Source: Streptomyces prunicolor NBRC 13075 (GTDB taxonomy: Bacteria; Actinomycetota; Actinomycetes; Streptomycetales; Streptomycetaceae). Taken from it: 64,000 nucleotides of DNA. The notes under the pieces were generated by a model. That model worked only from the letters and a program-made list of their open reading frames with translations. It was not told the DNA's origin and did no database searches. The DNA is taken from the NCBI RefSeq assembly GCF_000367365.1, contig NZ_BARF01000002.1, positions 186,001 to 250,000 of the forward strand, in the 5' to 3' direction. Both the position numbers and the translations under genes were made by a program. How positions within the stretch are numbered: the stretch's first letter is position 1; each line of letters opens with the position of its first letter. This document shows positions 42,931 to 57,603 of this stretch, piece by piece.

Positions 42931-43284
42931 TCATGCTCCTTGGGCATGGGACGGTGTCTCTGCGGCCGGGCTCGAAGGACTCAGCCCTTCTGTGGCCGTT
43001 TCGGCGGCGGAGGTCCCGCCCTTGCGTGCGCGCCATGCGCCCCGCAACATCTCGTGCCACCTAGGACGCTTACTCGGTGGGACATGGTCCACACCGCCGA
43101 GCGACCACGGATTGCAGCGCAGGATGCGCCAGGCCGTGAGCGCTGTGCCCTTGATCGCGCCGTGCCGGTCTATGGCCGTATAGCCGTAGTGGGAGCACGA
43201 CGGGTAGTACTTGCACACCGGGCCGAGCAATGGACTGATCGTCCACTGGTACAGCTTGATCAGCGCCAGCAGTGGGTACTTCAT
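42931..43284 (-). CDS. yidD: Membrane protein insertion efficiency factor YidD
   Basis: This 117-residue protein has all YidD signatures: [31 protein letters not shown] and [18 protein letters not shown]. An amphipathic N-terminal helix mediates membrane association. The C-terminal ~35 residues are a non-conserved Ala/Ser extension. It overlaps rnpA by 4 bases, so translation is coupled. It assists YidC-dependent insertion. Confidence 0.96.
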   Translation of the reverse strand: MKYPLLALIKLYQWTISPLLGPVCKYYPSCSHYGYTAIDRHGAIKGTALTAWRILRCNPWSLGGVDHVPPSKRPRWHEMLRGAWRARKGGTSAAETATEGLSPSSPAAETPSHAQGA

Positions 43285-43652
43285 CGCGCGCCCCCTCCCA
43301 GCAGCCGCTGAACGGCGGCATCCAGGTCTTGGGCCAGCTGTGCATGGTCGGCGTCGCCCGCTCCGGGCAGCGCTCGTACGACTACCAGGCTACCGGGGGG
43401 AAACAGGGCGACTCGCTCGCGCATCAGATGACGGAGTCTGCGCTTCACCTTGTTGCGCACCACGGCGCCGCCCACCGCTTTGCTGACGACGAAACCCGCA
43501 CGCGTCGGGGGAGCGCTCTCCCCTGGCGCGTGCGGGTCCGTGGCACCGCTACGAAAGTGGACGACGAGAAGCGGGCGGCCGGCCCGGCGACCCCGTCGTA
43601 CCGCGGTCGCGAAGTCTTCGCGCCGCCTCAGCCGATGCTCGGTAGGCAGCAC
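43281..43652 (-). CDS. rnpA: Ribonuclease P protein component
   Basis: This 123-residue basic protein partners the RNase P RNA to mature tRNA 5' ends. Motifs are [20 protein letters not shown] and the central RNR box [22 protein letters not shown] 43652 is the only reasonable start. It lies 21 bases after rpmH and overlaps yidD by 4, the typical rpmH-rnpA-yidD block. Confidence 0.97.
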   Translation of the reverse strand: MLPTEHRLRRREDFATAVRRGRRAGRPLLVVHFRSGATDPHAPGESAPPTRAGFVVSKAVGGAVVRNKVKRRLRHLMRERVALFPPGSLVVVRALPGAGDADHAQLAQDLDAAVQRLLGGGAR

Positions 43653-43673
43653 GACGTCATGACCTGATCGGGA

Positions 43674-43811
43674 TCAGGCGGACAGGCTGGTGCGACCCTT
43701 GCCACGACGGTTCGCGAGAATCGCGCGACCGGCACGGGTACGCATCCGCAGGCGGAAGCCGTGGGTCTTGGCACGACGACGGTTGTTCGGCTGGAAGGTG
43801 CGCTTGCTCAC
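43674..43811 (-). CDS. rpmH: 50S ribosomal protein L34
   Basis: This 45-residue highly basic protein has the complete L34 sequence beginning [20 protein letters not shown] and ending GRTSLSA. GTG start at 43811. It is the first gene of the leftward rpmH-rnpA-yidD-yidC-jag operon, facing away from dnaA, which is the usual origin arrangement in bacteria. Confidence 0.98.
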   Translation of the reverse strand: MSKRTFQPNNRRRAKTHGFRLRMRTRAGRAILANRRGKGRTSLSA

Positions 43812-44209
43812 GAGGGGGCTCCAGAAATAAATCGGTGGTGGCGGGTGCCGTCCTGGCTGTCACCGTGCGCCCACGAGTAGCTCGCAGTTACGCCCGAGTG
43901 CACCGCTTCCCGATCACCTAGAAGCGATCTGTGCCCATCGGAGGCAGGCGGCAGCAGCCATCGACAACTCGACCTGGTCACGGTACGCGGGGCTACGCCA
44001 TCCGGTCAAACCAGCGGTCACGAGGAGACACTATCCACAGGCTGGGGACAACAACTTGAACCGCACCCGTCGCCCTGACTACCGTGGCTGGACTCCGATT
44101 CGTTCCTTTGTCCCCCGCCCCACACCTTTTTCCCGAGCGCCCCACCCGATGTACATCCCGTCCCGTCCGCGAACCACACGTTCGTGGGACCCGTGAGAGA
44201 GCGTGCCCT
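43812..44209. other. rpmH / dnaA divergent intergenic region
   Basis: These 398 bases carry the promoters of rpmH (leftward) and dnaA (rightward). A DnaA-box-like CTATCCACA lies at 44031-44039, followed at 44045-44052 by GGGGACAA. In Streptomyces the dnaA promoter is autoregulated by DnaA, so these are probably its boxes. Confidence 0.6.
44056..44085 (+). promoter_or_regulatory. Probable dnaA promoter
   Basis: TTGAAC (44056-44061), an 18-base spacer and TACCGT (44080-44085) resemble a housekeeping HrdB promoter. It is just downstream of the DnaA-box-like site and about 120 bases before the GTG start. Confidence 0.6.
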
Positions 44210-46138
44210 GTGGCTGACGTACCTGCCGATCTTGCCGCAGTGTGGCCACGAGTGCTGGAGCAACTTCTCGGTGAGGGGCGTGGGCAGGGTGTCGAGACCA
44301 AGGACGAGCACTGGATCCGGCGCTGCCAACCCCTGGCACTCGTCGCCGACACCGCCTTGCTCGCCGTACCGAACGAATTTGCGAAAGGCGTGCTCGAAGG
44401 CCGCCTCGCCCCGATCGTCAGCGAGACGCTGAGCCGCGAGTGCGGTCGGCCGATCCGCATCGCGATCACCGTCGACGACTCCGCGGGCGAGCCCCCCGGC
44501 CCGCCGGCACCCCCCGCCCAGCCACAGCGGCGCTACGAGGAACCCGAGCAGAGCCGGGACCCCTACGAGGGCGGCTACGGCCGTCATCGCGCAGAGCCGC
44601 TCGCGGGCGGCCCCGGCGACCAGCTGCCCACCGCCCGGCCCGCCTACCCGTCGGAGTACCAGCGCCCCGAGCCTGGCGCCTGGCCGCGGCCGGCGCAGGA
44701 CGACTACGGCTGGCAGCAGCAGCGGCTCGGCTTCCCGGACCGGGACCCGTACGCGTCGCCTCCGCAGGACCAGTACGGACCGCCGTCCCAGGACCAGTAC
44801 GGGGCACCGGCGAAGGACAAGTACGGTCCGCCGCAGGACTCGTACCAGTCGCAGCAGGACCAGTACGCGCCGCCGACGCAGGACTACCGCCCACAGTCGA
44901 TGGAGCGTCCGTCCTACGAGCAGCAGCGCGCCGAGTACGAACAGTCGCGGGCCGAGTACGAGAAGTCCCGCGAGCACTACAACCAGCGCGACGCGCGACG
45001 CGACCTGTCCGACTCGCACTCGCCGTCCAACTCCGGGCATGTGCACCGCAGCGGTCCGGGGCCGCTGGGCTCGAAGCCCGCGCCGGCCGCGGGCCCGGGT
45101 GAGCCGACCGCGCGTCTGAACCCGAAGTACCTCTTCGACACCTTTGTCATCGGCGCCTCGAACCGGTTCGCGCACGCGGCCGCGGTCGCCGTCGCCGAGG
45201 CGCCCGCGAAGGCGTACAACCCCCTGTTCATCTATGGGGAGTCGGGGCTCGGCAAGACGCACCTGCTGCACGCGATCGGGCACTACGCGCGGAGCCTGTA
45301 CCCCGGCACGCGCGTGCGGTACGTCAGCTCCGAGGAGTTCACCAACGAGTTCATCAACTCGATCCGCGACGGCAAGGGCGACAGCTTCCGCAAGCGGTAC
45401 CGCGAGATGGACATCCTTCTTGTCGACGACATCCAGTTCCTCGCGGACAAGGAGTCGACGCAGGAGGAGTTCTTCCACACGTTCAACACGCTCCACAACG
45501 CGAACAAGCAGATCGTGCTCTCCAGCGACCGGCCGCCCAAGCAGCTGGTCACGCTGGAGGACCGGCTGCGGAACCGTTTCGAGTGGGGGCTGATCACCGA
45601 TGTCCAGCCGCCCGAGCTGGAGACCCGTATCGCCATCCTTCGTAAGAAGGCGGTGCAGGAGCAGCTCAACGCCCCGCCCGAGGTCCTGGAGTTCATCGCC
45701 TCCCGCATCTCGCGCAACATCCGCGAGCTGGAGGGGGCGCTGATCCGGGTGACGGCGTTCGCGTCGCTCAACCGGCAACCGGTCGACCTCGGTCTCACCG
45801 AGATCGTCCTCAAGGACCTGATCCCGGGCGGCGAGGACTCCACACCGGAGATCACCGCGACGGCGATCATGGGAGCGACCGCCGACTACTTCGGCATCAC
45901 GGTCGAGGACCTGTGCGGCAGTTCGCGCGGCCGCCAGCTGGTCACGGCCCGGCAGATCGCCATGTACGTGTGCCGCGAGCTGACCGATCTCTCCCTGCCG
46001 AAGATCGGCGCGCAGTTCGGCGGCCGCGACCACACCACGGTCATGCACGCCGACCGCAAGATCCGCGCGCTGATGGCCGAACGCCGCTCGATCTACAACC
46101 AGGTCACCGAACTGACCAACCGCATCAAGAACGGCTGA
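44210..46138 (+). CDS. dnaA: Chromosomal replication initiator DnaA
   Basis: This 642-residue initiator is much longer than E. coli DnaA (467) because of its domain II. Domain I is about residues 1-90 ([20 protein letters not shown]). Domain II is about 220 residues of Pro/Gln/Tyr-rich sequence containing near-repeats such as [14 protein letters not shown]. Domain III is AAA+ with [15 protein letters not shown] and [12 protein letters not shown]. Domain IV carries the DNA-binding signature [18 protein letters not shown] 44210 matches the known Streptomyces start (VADVPADL). A longer in-frame extension to 44084 lies over the promoter. A strong terminator follows. Confidence 0.98.
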   Translation: MADVPADLAAVWPRVLEQLLGEGRGQGVETKDEHWIRRCQPLALVADTALLAVPNEFAKGVLEGRLAPIVSETLSRECGRPIRIAITVDDSAGEPPGPPAPPAQPQRRYEEPEQSRDPYEGGYGRHRAEPLAGGPGDQLPTARPAYPSEYQRPEPGAWPRPAQDDYGWQQQRLGFPDRDPYASPPQDQYGPPSQDQYGAPAKDKYGPPQDSYQSQQDQYAPPTQDYRPQSMERPSYEQQRAEYEQSRAEYEKSREHYNQRDARRDLSDSHSPSNSGHVHRSGPGPLGSKPAPAAGPGEPTARLNPKYLFDTFVIGASNRFAHAAAVAVAEAPAKAYNPLFIYGESGLGKTHLLHAIGHYARSLYPGTRVRYVSSEEFTNEFINSIRDGKGDSFRKRYREMDILLVDDIQFLADKESTQEEFFHTFNTLHNANKQIVLSSDRPPKQLVTLEDRLRNRFEWGLITDVQPPELETRIAILRKKAVQEQLNAPPEVLEFIASRISRNIRELEGALIRVTAFASLNRQPVDLGLTEIVLKDLIPGGEDSTPEITATAIMGATADYFGITVEDLCGSSRGRQLVTARQIAMYVCRELTDLSLPKIGAQFGGRDHTTVMHADRKIRALMAERRSIYNQVTELTNRIKNG

Positions 46139-46171
46139 CAGCCGCGGAGTTACGACACCAGAGCTACGACA

Positions 46172-46210
46172 CCGAAGGGCGCCCCGGGATCTTCCCGGGG
46201 CGCCCTTCGG
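46172..46210 (+). terminator. dnaA terminator
   Basis: A perfect 17-bp stem (CCGAAGGGCGCCCCGGG and complement) with loop ATCTT, 34 bases after the dnaA stop. It insulates oriC from dnaA transcription. Confidence 0.9.
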
Positions 46211-46560
46211 CTTGCCGGGAGGCGGTCGGTACGGCGCTCGGAGACGCCGGGAGGTGCTTCGGCGGGCGCAGGGAGAGGAGGGAGAGGGCGCGTCGGAGAG
46301 GCGGCGAAAGAGAGCATCCCGGAGGCGTGCGGAGGTGTCAGAGGCGTCCGGAGACGATCCGCGGCCGGTTCCGGACCTGCCTCGGAGCCATTCCGGAGCC
46401 ACTCTGAAGCGTCCCGGAAGCCACTCTGAAGCGGTCCGCGGCCGATCCTCAGCCCGTCCGGAGCCCGTCCGGAGCCCGCCGTGAGCCGATCCGGCAGCCG
46501 CTCGCCCTCGTTTCAAACCCACGGACCGACCACCCGCTGTTCGAATACCCGCCGGGTTAC

Positions 46561-47073
46561 GGCCGTCCTCCACAGATTCGGCGACTTTCTTCCGTCCACA
46601 CCCTGGGGACTGAGAAGTTGTCCAGATCGTGTCCACAGGCGCCGCGAGTGCGGGACGATCAGACCAGGTCAGGTGCTTGTGGATTCGTGGACAAAAGATA
46701 TCCACAGGCTGTGGACGGATCCTTGATCCCCAGCCTGTGGATCAAGTTGTCCACCGACAACCCACAGGCTGGAGCCGGTTGTCCCCAGCGATCTCCAGCT
46801 TCTCCACACCGCTGTCCACTGTTCGGCAACCCAACGCGCCACCTCACCGTGTCGAGTGAAAGGCGTCACACGAAGGTGCCGGGTTGGGCTGTGGGAAAGG
46901 CGGGTAAAGCTGGGGACGGCGCTGGGGAGAAGTGGCCCTCGGCTGTGCATGGGGTGTGCAGAACTTTCCGTTCTCCACAGAAACCCGAGGTTGTCCACCG
47001 CCGTCACCCACAGGGTCGGTGGACAAAATTCCCGCCCTGAGCTGCGAAAACGCGGTTATCCACGGTATCCACA
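46561..47073. other. oriC: Chromosomal replication origin oriC (DnaA-box cluster)
   Basis: The non-coding space 46139-47316 holds at least 16 nine-mers within two mismatches of TTGTCCACA. On the plus strand they start at 46592, 46618, 46629, 46698, 46747, 46779, 46800, 46812, 46971, 46991, 47056 and 47065. On the minus strand they occur at 46686-46694, 46710-46718, 46736-46744 and 47018-47026, with a weaker one at 46678. No copy is perfect; the best are TTGTCCACC, TTCTCCACA and GTGTCCACA. They fall in two groups (46592-46820, 46971-47073) separated by 150 box-free bases, as in other Streptomyces origins. No classic AT-rich unwinding element stands out. 46211-46560 looks empty of features. Confidence 0.93.
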
Positions 47074-47316
47074 GCCCCTACTACTACTAGCAACTAGAGA
47101 GAGCTGGGAAACCGTTTCGAAGCGGGGCCTGTGCACAACTCGCGCTTCGTCGCCCGACAGCCCCTCGTCACGACTTGACCCCGATAGGCACCTACTGTCA
47201 GTGCCGTGCGTCAGACTGTTCCCCGTGTCCTTCCCCTCACAGGGACCGACGACACCGAGACAGACGACGAAGCCAGGCAGGCCGAGAAGCGCCGGCAACA
47301 GCAGGAGGCGGCAACA

Positions 47317-48447
47317 GTGAAGATCCGGGTGGAACGCGACGTACTCGCGGAGGCAGTGGCCTGGGCGGCACGCAGCCTCCCGGCCCGTCCGCCGGCGCCG
47401 GTCCTCGCCGGCCTCCTGCTGAAGTCCGAGGAGGGGCAGCTGAGCCTGTCCAGCTTCGACTACGAGGTCTCCGCGCGCGTGTCGGTCGACGCGGAGGTCG
47501 AGGAGGAGGGCACGGTCCTCGTCTCCGGCCGACTGCTCGCCGACATCTGCCGCGCCCTCCCCAACCGGCCGGTGGAGATTTCCACAGACGGTGTACGGGC
47601 GACGGTGGTCTGCGGCTCCTCCCGCTTCACGCTGCACACACTGCCTGTGGAGGAGTACCCGGCGCTGCCGCAGATGCCGGGCGCGACCGGCACCGTCCCT
47701 GGTGAGGTGTTCGCCTCGGCGGCCGCCCAGGTGGCCATCGCCGCCGGCCGTGACGACACGCTGCCCGTCCTCACCGGTGTGCGCATCGAGATCGAGGGCG
47801 ACACGGTGACGCTGGCGTCCACCGACCGCTACCGCTTCGCGGTCCGTGAGTTCCTGTGGAAGCCGGAGGACCCGGAGGCGTCCGCGGTCGCCCTGGTGCC
47901 CGCCAAGACGCTCCTGGACACCGCCAAGGCCCTCACGAGCGGCGACAGCGTCATCCTGGCGCTGTCCGGCTCGGGCGCGGGAGAGGGCCTCATCGGCTTC
48001 GAGGGCGCCGGGCGTCGTACGACGACCCGCCTCCTGGAGGGCGACCTCCCGAAGTACCGCTCGCTGTTCCCGACGGAGTTCAACACCATCGCGGTGATCG
48101 AGACCGCCCCCTTCGTTGAGGCCGTCAAGCGCGTCGCCCTGGTCGCCGAGCGCAACACCCCGGTGCGGCTGAGCTTCGAGCAGGGCGTGCTGATCCTGGA
48201 GGCCGGTTCCAGCGACGACGCACAGGCTGTGGAGCGCGTCGACGCGAACCTTGAGGGCGACGACGTGTCGATCGCCTTCAACCCGACGTTCCTGCTGGAC
48301 GGCCTGAGCGCGATCGACTCCCCGGTGGCCCAGCTGTCCTTCACGACCTCCACCAAGCCCGCGCTGCTCAGTGGCAAGCCCGCCCTGGACGCCGAGGCGG
48401 ACGAGGCCTACAAGTACCTGATCATGCCGGTTCGCCTCAGCGGCTGA
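47317..48447 (+). CDS. dnaN: DNA polymerase III sliding clamp (beta subunit)
   Basis: This 376-residue processivity clamp has three repeated folds beginning KIRVERDVLAEAVAWAARSLPARPPAPVLAGLLL. The C-terminus EAYKYLIMPVRL is the conserved clamp end near the partner-binding groove. GTG 47317 is preferred over the in-frame start at 47206, because GGAGG lies nine bases ahead and the upstream 37 codons are Gln/Glu/Arg-rich. dnaN follows oriC. Confidence 0.97.
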   Translation: MKIRVERDVLAEAVAWAARSLPARPPAPVLAGLLLKSEEGQLSLSSFDYEVSARVSVDAEVEEEGTVLVSGRLLADICRALPNRPVEISTDGVRATVVCGSSRFTLHTLPVEEYPALPQMPGATGTVPGEVFASAAAQVAIAAGRDDTLPVLTGVRIEIEGDTVTLASTDRYRFAVREFLWKPEDPEASAVALVPAKTLLDTAKALTSGDSVILALSGSGAGEGLIGFEGAGRRTTTRLLEGDLPKYRSLFPTEFNTIAVIETAPFVEAVKRVALVAERNTPVRLSFEQGVLILEAGSSDDAQAVERVDANLEGDDVSIAFNPTFLLDGLSAIDSPVAQLSFTTSTKPALLSGKPALDAEADEAYKYLIMPVRLSG

Positions 48448-48597
48448 TCCGTACCCGACGAGAACACCGCAGGTCGGGGCATACCGCTCGGTACTTCTGA
48501 GCGCGTATGCCCACAGGTGTGCATGACCGTCCGGGTTTAGGCTCGGACACAGGTACGCAAGTGCCTTCATGCCACGTCGCACCCTAAGGAACAACTG

Positions 48598-49473
48598 ATG
48601 GAGCTCGGTCTCGTCGGCCTCGGCAAGATGGGCGGCAACATGCGCGAGCGCATCCGCCGCGCAGGCCACACCGTCATCGGATACGACCGCAACCCGGACC
48701 TCGCCGATGTCCACAGCCTGGGCGAGCTTGTGGGCAAGCTCAAGGGCCCGCGCGTCGTGTGGGTGATGGTCCCGGCCGGTGCCCCGACCCAGGCGACCGT
48801 CGACGAGCTGGCCGGACTCCTGGAGCCCGGCGACGTCGTCGTGGACGGCGGCAACTCCCGCTGGACGGACGACGAGAAGCACGCCGAGGAGCTCGGGGCC
48901 AAGGGCATCGGCTTCGTCGACGCGGGCGTCTCAGGCGGCGTCTGGGGCCTCCAGAACGGCTACGCCCTGATGGTCGGCGGCGACGCCGAGAACATCGCGA
49001 AGGTCCAGCCCGTCTTCGACGCCCTCAAGCCCGAGGGTGACTTCGGCTTCGTGCACGCCGGCAAGGTCGGCGCGGGCCACTTCTCGAAGATGGTCCACAA
49101 CGGCATCGAGTACGCGATGATGCAGGCCTATGCCGAGGGCTGGGAGCTGCTGGAGAAGGTCGACTCGGTGACGGACGTCCGCGAGGTCTTCCGCTCCTGG
49201 CAGGAGGGCACGGTCATCCGTTCCTGGCTGCTCGACCTGGCGGTCAACGCCCTGGACGGCGACGAGCACCTCGACAAGCTCAAGGGCTACGCCGAGGACT
49301 CCGGCGAGGGCCGCTGGACCGTAGAAGCGGCCATCGACAACGCCGTGCCGCTGCCCGCGATCACGGCCTCCCTCTTCGCGCGGTTCGCGTCGCGTCAGGA
49401 GGACTCGCCGCAGATGAAGATGATCGCGGCGCTGCGCAACCAGTTCGGCGGCCACGCGGTCGAGACGAAGTAG
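48598..49473 (+). CDS. gnd: 6-phosphogluconate dehydrogenase, decarboxylating (short form)
   Basis: This 291-residue enzyme is the short, tetrameric class of 6PGDH (long forms have about 470 residues), often NAD-preferring. It oxidises and decarboxylates 6-phosphogluconate to ribulose 5-phosphate. The Rossmann motif is GLVGLGKMGGNMRERIRRAGH, substrate-binding VVDGGNSRWTDDEKHAEEL, and the signature VGAGHFSKMVHNGIEYAMMQA. Its placement between dnaN and recF is characteristic of Streptomyces. A DnaA-box-like cluster begins at its stop codon. Confidence 0.95.
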   Translation: MELGLVGLGKMGGNMRERIRRAGHTVIGYDRNPDLADVHSLGELVGKLKGPRVVWVMVPAGAPTQATVDELAGLLEPGDVVVDGGNSRWTDDEKHAEELGAKGIGFVDAGVSGGVWGLQNGYALMVGGDAENIAKVQPVFDALKPEGDFGFVHAGKVGAGHFSKMVHNGIEYAMMQAYAEGWELLEKVDSVTDVREVFRSWQEGTVIRSWLLDLAVNALDGDEHLDKLKGYAEDSGEGRWTVEAAIDNAVPLPAITASLFARFASRQEDSPQMKMIAALRNQFGGHAVETK

Positions 49474-49535
49474 TCCACAACGACGAGGTAATCCACAGCT
49501 CCGCAGATCCACCGGCCGCGACCGGTGGATCCACA
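49471..49535. promoter_or_regulatory. DnaA-box-like cluster and inverted repeat upstream of recF
   Basis: TAGTCCACA (49471-49479, one mismatch to TTGTCCACA) overlaps the gnd stop codon. TAATCCACA (49489-49497) and GGATCCACA (49527-49535) follow. A perfect inverted repeat GATCCACCGG/CCGGTGGATC spans 49506-49531 with a six-base loop. The cluster could bind DnaA or act as a terminator/attenuator ahead of recF. Confidence 0.45.
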
Positions 49536-49560
49536 ACCTGGGGGAGGTCGGCGAACGACC

Positions 49561-50682
49561 ATGCACGTCACGCATCTGTCGCTGGCCGACTTCCGCTCGT
49601 ACGCCGGGGTCGACGTCCCGCTCGACCCCGGCGTCACCGCGTTCGTCGGGCCCAACGGGCAGGGCAAGACCAACCTCGTAGAGGCCATCGGCTATCTCGC
49701 CACCCTGAGCAGTCACCGCGTCTCCTCCGACGCCCCGCTGGTCCGTATGGGCGCCGAACGCGCGATCATCCGGGCCCAGGTCAAGCAGGGCGAGCGGCAG
49801 CAGCTGGTCGAGCTGGAGCTGAACCCCGGCCGCGCCAACCGCGCCCGCATCAACCGGTCCTCGCAGGTCAGGCCCCGTGACGTGCTGGGCATCGTACGGA
49901 CCGTGCTGTTCGCGCCCGAGGATCTCGCCCTGGTGAAGGGGGATCCCGGGGAGCGGCGGCGTTTTCTGGACGAGCTGATCACCGCGCGGTCCCCGCGTAT
50001 GGCCGGGGTCCGTTCGGACTACGAGCGGGTGCTGAAGCAGCGCAACACCCTGCTGAAGTCGGCCGCGTTGGCACGGCGGCACGGCGGGCGGTCGATGGAC
50101 CTGTCGACGCTCGACGTGTGGGATCAGCATCTCGCGCGCGTGGGGGCCGAGTTGCTCGCCCAGCGGCTCGATCTGATCGCCGCGGTCCAGCCCCTCGCCG
50201 ACAAGGCGTACGAGCAACTCGCCCCCGGGGGCGGCCCGGTGGCCCTGGAGTACAAGCCGTCGGCGCCCGGTGAGGAACACACGCGTGAAGACCTCTACGA
50301 GCAGTTGATGGCGGCGATCGCGGAGGCGCGCAAGCAGGAGATCGAGCGGGGCGTCACCCTCGTAGGACCGCATCGGGACGATTTGGTTCTCAAACTCGGT
50401 CAGTTGCCCGCCAAAGGGTACGCCTCGCACGGGGAGTCCTGGTCGTACGCGCTGGCGTTGCGGCTCGCGTCGTACGACCTGCTCCGGGGTGAGGGCAATG
50501 AGCCGGTGCTCGTGCTCGACGACGTGTTCGCGGAGCTGGACACGCGGCGTCGGGAGCGGCTGGCCGAGCTGGTGGCGCCCGGTGAGCAGGTGCTGGTGAC
50601 GGCCGCGGTCGACGACGATGTGCCGCACGTGCTGGCGGGGACGCGGTACAGCGTCGCGGAGGGGGCGGTGGAGCGCGTATGA
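49561..50682 (+). CDS. recF: DNA replication and repair protein RecF
   Basis: This 373-residue SMC-like ATPase helps load RecA at gaps. Walker A is [20 protein letters not shown], the signature region [20 protein letters not shown], and Walker [23 protein letters not shown] 49561 begins right at the domain. It overlaps the DUF721 gene by 4 bases. Confidence 0.97.
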   Translation: MHVTHLSLADFRSYAGVDVPLDPGVTAFVGPNGQGKTNLVEAIGYLATLSSHRVSSDAPLVRMGAERAIIRAQVKQGERQQLVELELNPGRANRARINRSSQVRPRDVLGIVRTVLFAPEDLALVKGDPGERRRFLDELITARSPRMAGVRSDYERVLKQRNTLLKSAALARRHGGRSMDLSTLDVWDQHLARVGAELLAQRLDLIAAVQPLADKAYEQLAPGGGPVALEYKPSAPGEEHTREDLYEQLMAAIAEARKQEIERGVTLVGPHRDDLVLKLGQLPAKGYASHGESWSYALALRLASYDLLRGEGNEPVLVLDDVFAELDTRRRERLAELVAPGEQVLVTAAVDDDVPHVLAGTRYSVAEGAVERV

Positions 50683-51227
50683 CGACCGATCAGCCCCCGG
50701 CCGGGGAACCCGCGCCCAAGAAGGCCGCCGAGCCCTCCGGCGTCGACCTCGCGCGCGTGGCGTTGCGCGCGGCGAAGGAACAGGCACGCGCGCGTGGGGA
50801 CGCGGCGCAGCAGAAGAAGCAGGCGCGGCGCGGCGGCCTGCGCTCCGGCGCGCGCGCCGACGGCCGCGACCCGATGGCCCTCGGTGCTGCGATCAACCGG
50901 CTGCTGAACGAGCGCGGCTGGGAGACGCCGGCCGCGGTGGGCGGAGTGATGGGCCGCTGGCCGCAGATCGTCGGCGAGGATCTGGCCAATCACTGCGTCC
51001 CGGAGAAGTACGACGAGGACGAGCGGGTCCTGATCGTGCGCTGCGATTCGACGGCCTGGGCGACCAATCTGCGCCTCCTCGCCCCCCAATTGGTGGCCCG
51101 GCTGAACGAGGACCTGGGGCACGGCACGGTGAAGCTCCTCAAGGTGAACGGCCCCGGTGGCCCGCCCCGTCGCTACGGTCCCCTGCGCGCTCCCGGCAGC
51201 ACGGGTCCCGGCGACACCTATGGGTGA
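50679..51227 (+). CDS. DUF721 (DciA-like) protein
   Basis: This 182-residue protein has a charged N-terminal half ([27 protein letters not shown]) and a DUF721/DciA-type C-terminal KH-like domain ([27 protein letters not shown] ... [22 protein letters not shown]). DciA is the ancestral loader or recruiter of the replicative helicase in bacteria that lack DnaC, so this gene is the best candidate helicase-loading factor here. It starts by ATG overlapping recF by four bases and is probably co-transcribed with it. Confidence 0.9.
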   Translation: MTTDQPPAGEPAPKKAAEPSGVDLARVALRAAKEQARARGDAAQQKKQARRGGLRSGARADGRDPMALGAAINRLLNERGWETPAAVGGVMGRWPQIVGEDLANHCVPEKYDEDERVLIVRCDSTAWATNLRLLAPQLVARLNEDLGHGTVKLLKVNGPGGPPRRYGPLRAPGSTGPGDTYG

Positions 51228-53640
<2,413 letters not shown>

Positions 53641-53682
53641 GTCGGTCTCAGCTGACCGCATCAGGAAGGATCTTCACCAGCA

Positions 53683-56274
<2,592 letters not shown>

Positions 56275-56292
56275 CACGAGGAGAGAGTCATC

Positions 56293-57105
56293 GTGAGCGG
56301 AGCCACGGGCGCCGGATCGACCGGTACGGACACGGACGGCGGCGGCCGTGGCTCCGCCGCGAACACGACAGATCCGCACACGACCCAACTGCGTGCGATC
56401 GACGTGAAGAAGACGGACTCGCACGCGCCCGACTCGCATGGATCCCAGGGGGGAACTGTGATGGACACCCGAGGTCCGCAGACCCAGCAGCAGTCGGCCG
56501 GTGCGGGCCCGGCCGCGCCCGGCGCCAAGGCTCCGGCCCAGGGCCAGGCGCCGGCGCAGCCCGCCGCACCGCCGACGGCGTCCCCGCTGCCGGGTTCGCC
56601 CCTGCCGGGGGAGCGTCAGCCGCAGCAGGCGGCGGGGCCGTACCACCCGCCGCAGGCCTACCCCACGCAGGCGCCCGCCGCCGCCCAGAGCGGTGCCGTA
56701 CGGCGTCCGCGCACGGGGGCGCGCACCGCGCCGCGCACCCGTAAGGCGCGGCTGCGGGTGGCCAAGGCCGACCCGTGGTCGGTGATGAAGGTCAGCTTCC
56801 TGCTCTCCATCGCGCTGGGCATCTGCACGGTGGTGGCGTCCGCGGTGCTGTGGATGGTCATGGACGCGATGGGGGTCTTCTCGACGGTCGGCGGCACGAT
56901 CTCGGAGGCGACCGGCTCGAACGAGTCGAACGGCTTCGACCTGCAGTCCTTCCTGTCCCTCCCGCACGTCCTGACGTTCTCGGGGATCATCGCGGTCATC
57001 GACGTCGTCCTGGCGACGGCCCTCGCGACGCTCGGCGCGTTCATCTACAACCTCTCCGCCGGCTTCGTCGGCGGCATCGAGCTGACGCTCGCCGAGGACG
57101 AGTGA
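56293..57105 (+). CDS. DUF3566 membrane protein
   Basis: This 270-residue protein has a ~150-residue Pro/Gln/Ala-rich cytoplasmic part, followed by a two-TM DUF3566 domain (DPWSVMKVSFLLSIALGICTVVASAVLWMVMD ... LTFSGIIAVIDVVLATALATLGAFIYNLSAG). DUF3566 genes lie directly after gyrA across actinobacteria. The function is unknown. GTG 56293 has GGAGAG eight bases upstream. An internal ATG at 56461 would remove the first 56 residues. Confidence 0.9.
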   Translation: MSGATGAGSTGTDTDGGGRGSAANTTDPHTTQLRAIDVKKTDSHAPDSHGSQGGTVMDTRGPQTQQQSAGAGPAAPGAKAPAQGQAPAQPAAPPTASPLPGSPLPGERQPQQAAGPYHPPQAYPTQAPAAAQSGAVRRPRTGARTAPRTRKARLRVAKADPWSVMKVSFLLSIALGICTVVASAVLWMVMDAMGVFSTVGGTISEATGSNESNGFDLQSFLSLPHVLTFSGIIAVIDVVLATALATLGAFIYNLSAGFVGGIELTLAEDE

Positions 57106-57160
57106 GAAGACGCGTGAACGCGGGTTGAAACCCCTGTCGACGGTCCTGTGACTATCGATT

Positions 57161-57189
57161 TTGGGACTGCCCATGTCGTGCGCTAATCT
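57161..57189 (+). promoter_or_regulatory. tRNA-Ile promoter
   Basis: TTGGGA (57161-57166), a 17-base spacer and TAATCT (57184-57189), 41 bases ahead of the mature tRNA. The spacing and both boxes are good for a housekeeping promoter. Confidence 0.6.
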
Positions 57190-57229
57190 TCAGGAGTCAG
57201 CGCGCGGGACATACTCCGCAGAGCGCGGC

Positions 57230-57306
57230 GGGGCTATAGCTCAGTTGGTTAGAGCGCATCCCTGATAAGGATGAGGCCACAGGTTCAAATCCTGTTAGCC
57301 CCACCA
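57230..57306 (+). tRNA. tRNA-Ile (GAT)
   Basis: A full cloverleaf: acceptor GGGGCTA/TAGCCCC, D stem GCTC/GAGC, anticodon arm with CTGATAA (GAT), variable AGGCC, T arm with TTCAAAT. CCA is encoded at 57304-57306. Confidence 0.97.
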
Positions 57307-57311
57307 TCACG

Positions 57312-57342
57312 AAGGCCCCCAGCCGATCAGGCTGGGGGCCTT
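57312..57342 (+). terminator. tRNA-Ile terminator
   Basis: A perfect 13-bp stem AAGGCCCCCAGCC with complement, loop GATCA, followed by TT. It starts 6 bases after the tRNA. Confidence 0.88.
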
Positions 57343-57414
57343 TTGACACCTCCGGTGACACCAACCGGCAGCGGTCGGCTGATGAGCGGCCCGCCGCGCC
57401 TCCACGGGAGAACC

Positions 57415-57603
57415 ATGCGCTTCTTGTACTGGCTACTCGGGGGAGGCTTCACCCTGATCGGCCCGGTGGGCTTCTTTCTCGCATGCGCCGAGTGGTGGGG
57501 CCATCGGGATCAAGATCGGTCGAACAGACGGAAGGACACCGTCATATGGGCCGGTGTGGGAGTCGTCGGCTCGGGGATGGCTTTCTTCTTTTGGACGCGG
57601 TGA
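57415..57603 (+). CDS. Small two-TM protein, unknown function
   Basis: A 62-residue frame with two hydrophobic segments (FLYWLLGGGFTLIGPVGFFLA and VIWAGVGVVGSGMAFFFWTR) joined by a charged loop WWGHRDQDRSNRRKD. GGGAG precedes the ATG at 57415, rather closely. I do not recognise a family. It lies between the tRNA-Ile terminator and the divergently ending DUF6344 gene. Codon bias is weaker than in neighbours, so it may be a recent or non-essential gene. Confidence 0.5.
   Translation: MRFLYWLLGGGFTLIGPVGFFLACAEWWGHRDQDRSNRRKDTVIWAGVGVVGSGMAFFFWTR

Noticed and set aside
44084..44209. Longer DnaA N-terminus beginning at 44084
   Set aside because: The extra 42 codons cover the promoter region and do not resemble any DnaA; the GTG at 44210 gives the canonical ADVPADL start.
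44018..46705. An 895-codon open frame on the minus strand spanning dnaA and part of oriC
   Set aside because: It crosses DnaA boxes and a terminator; composition is typical of antisense shadow frames.
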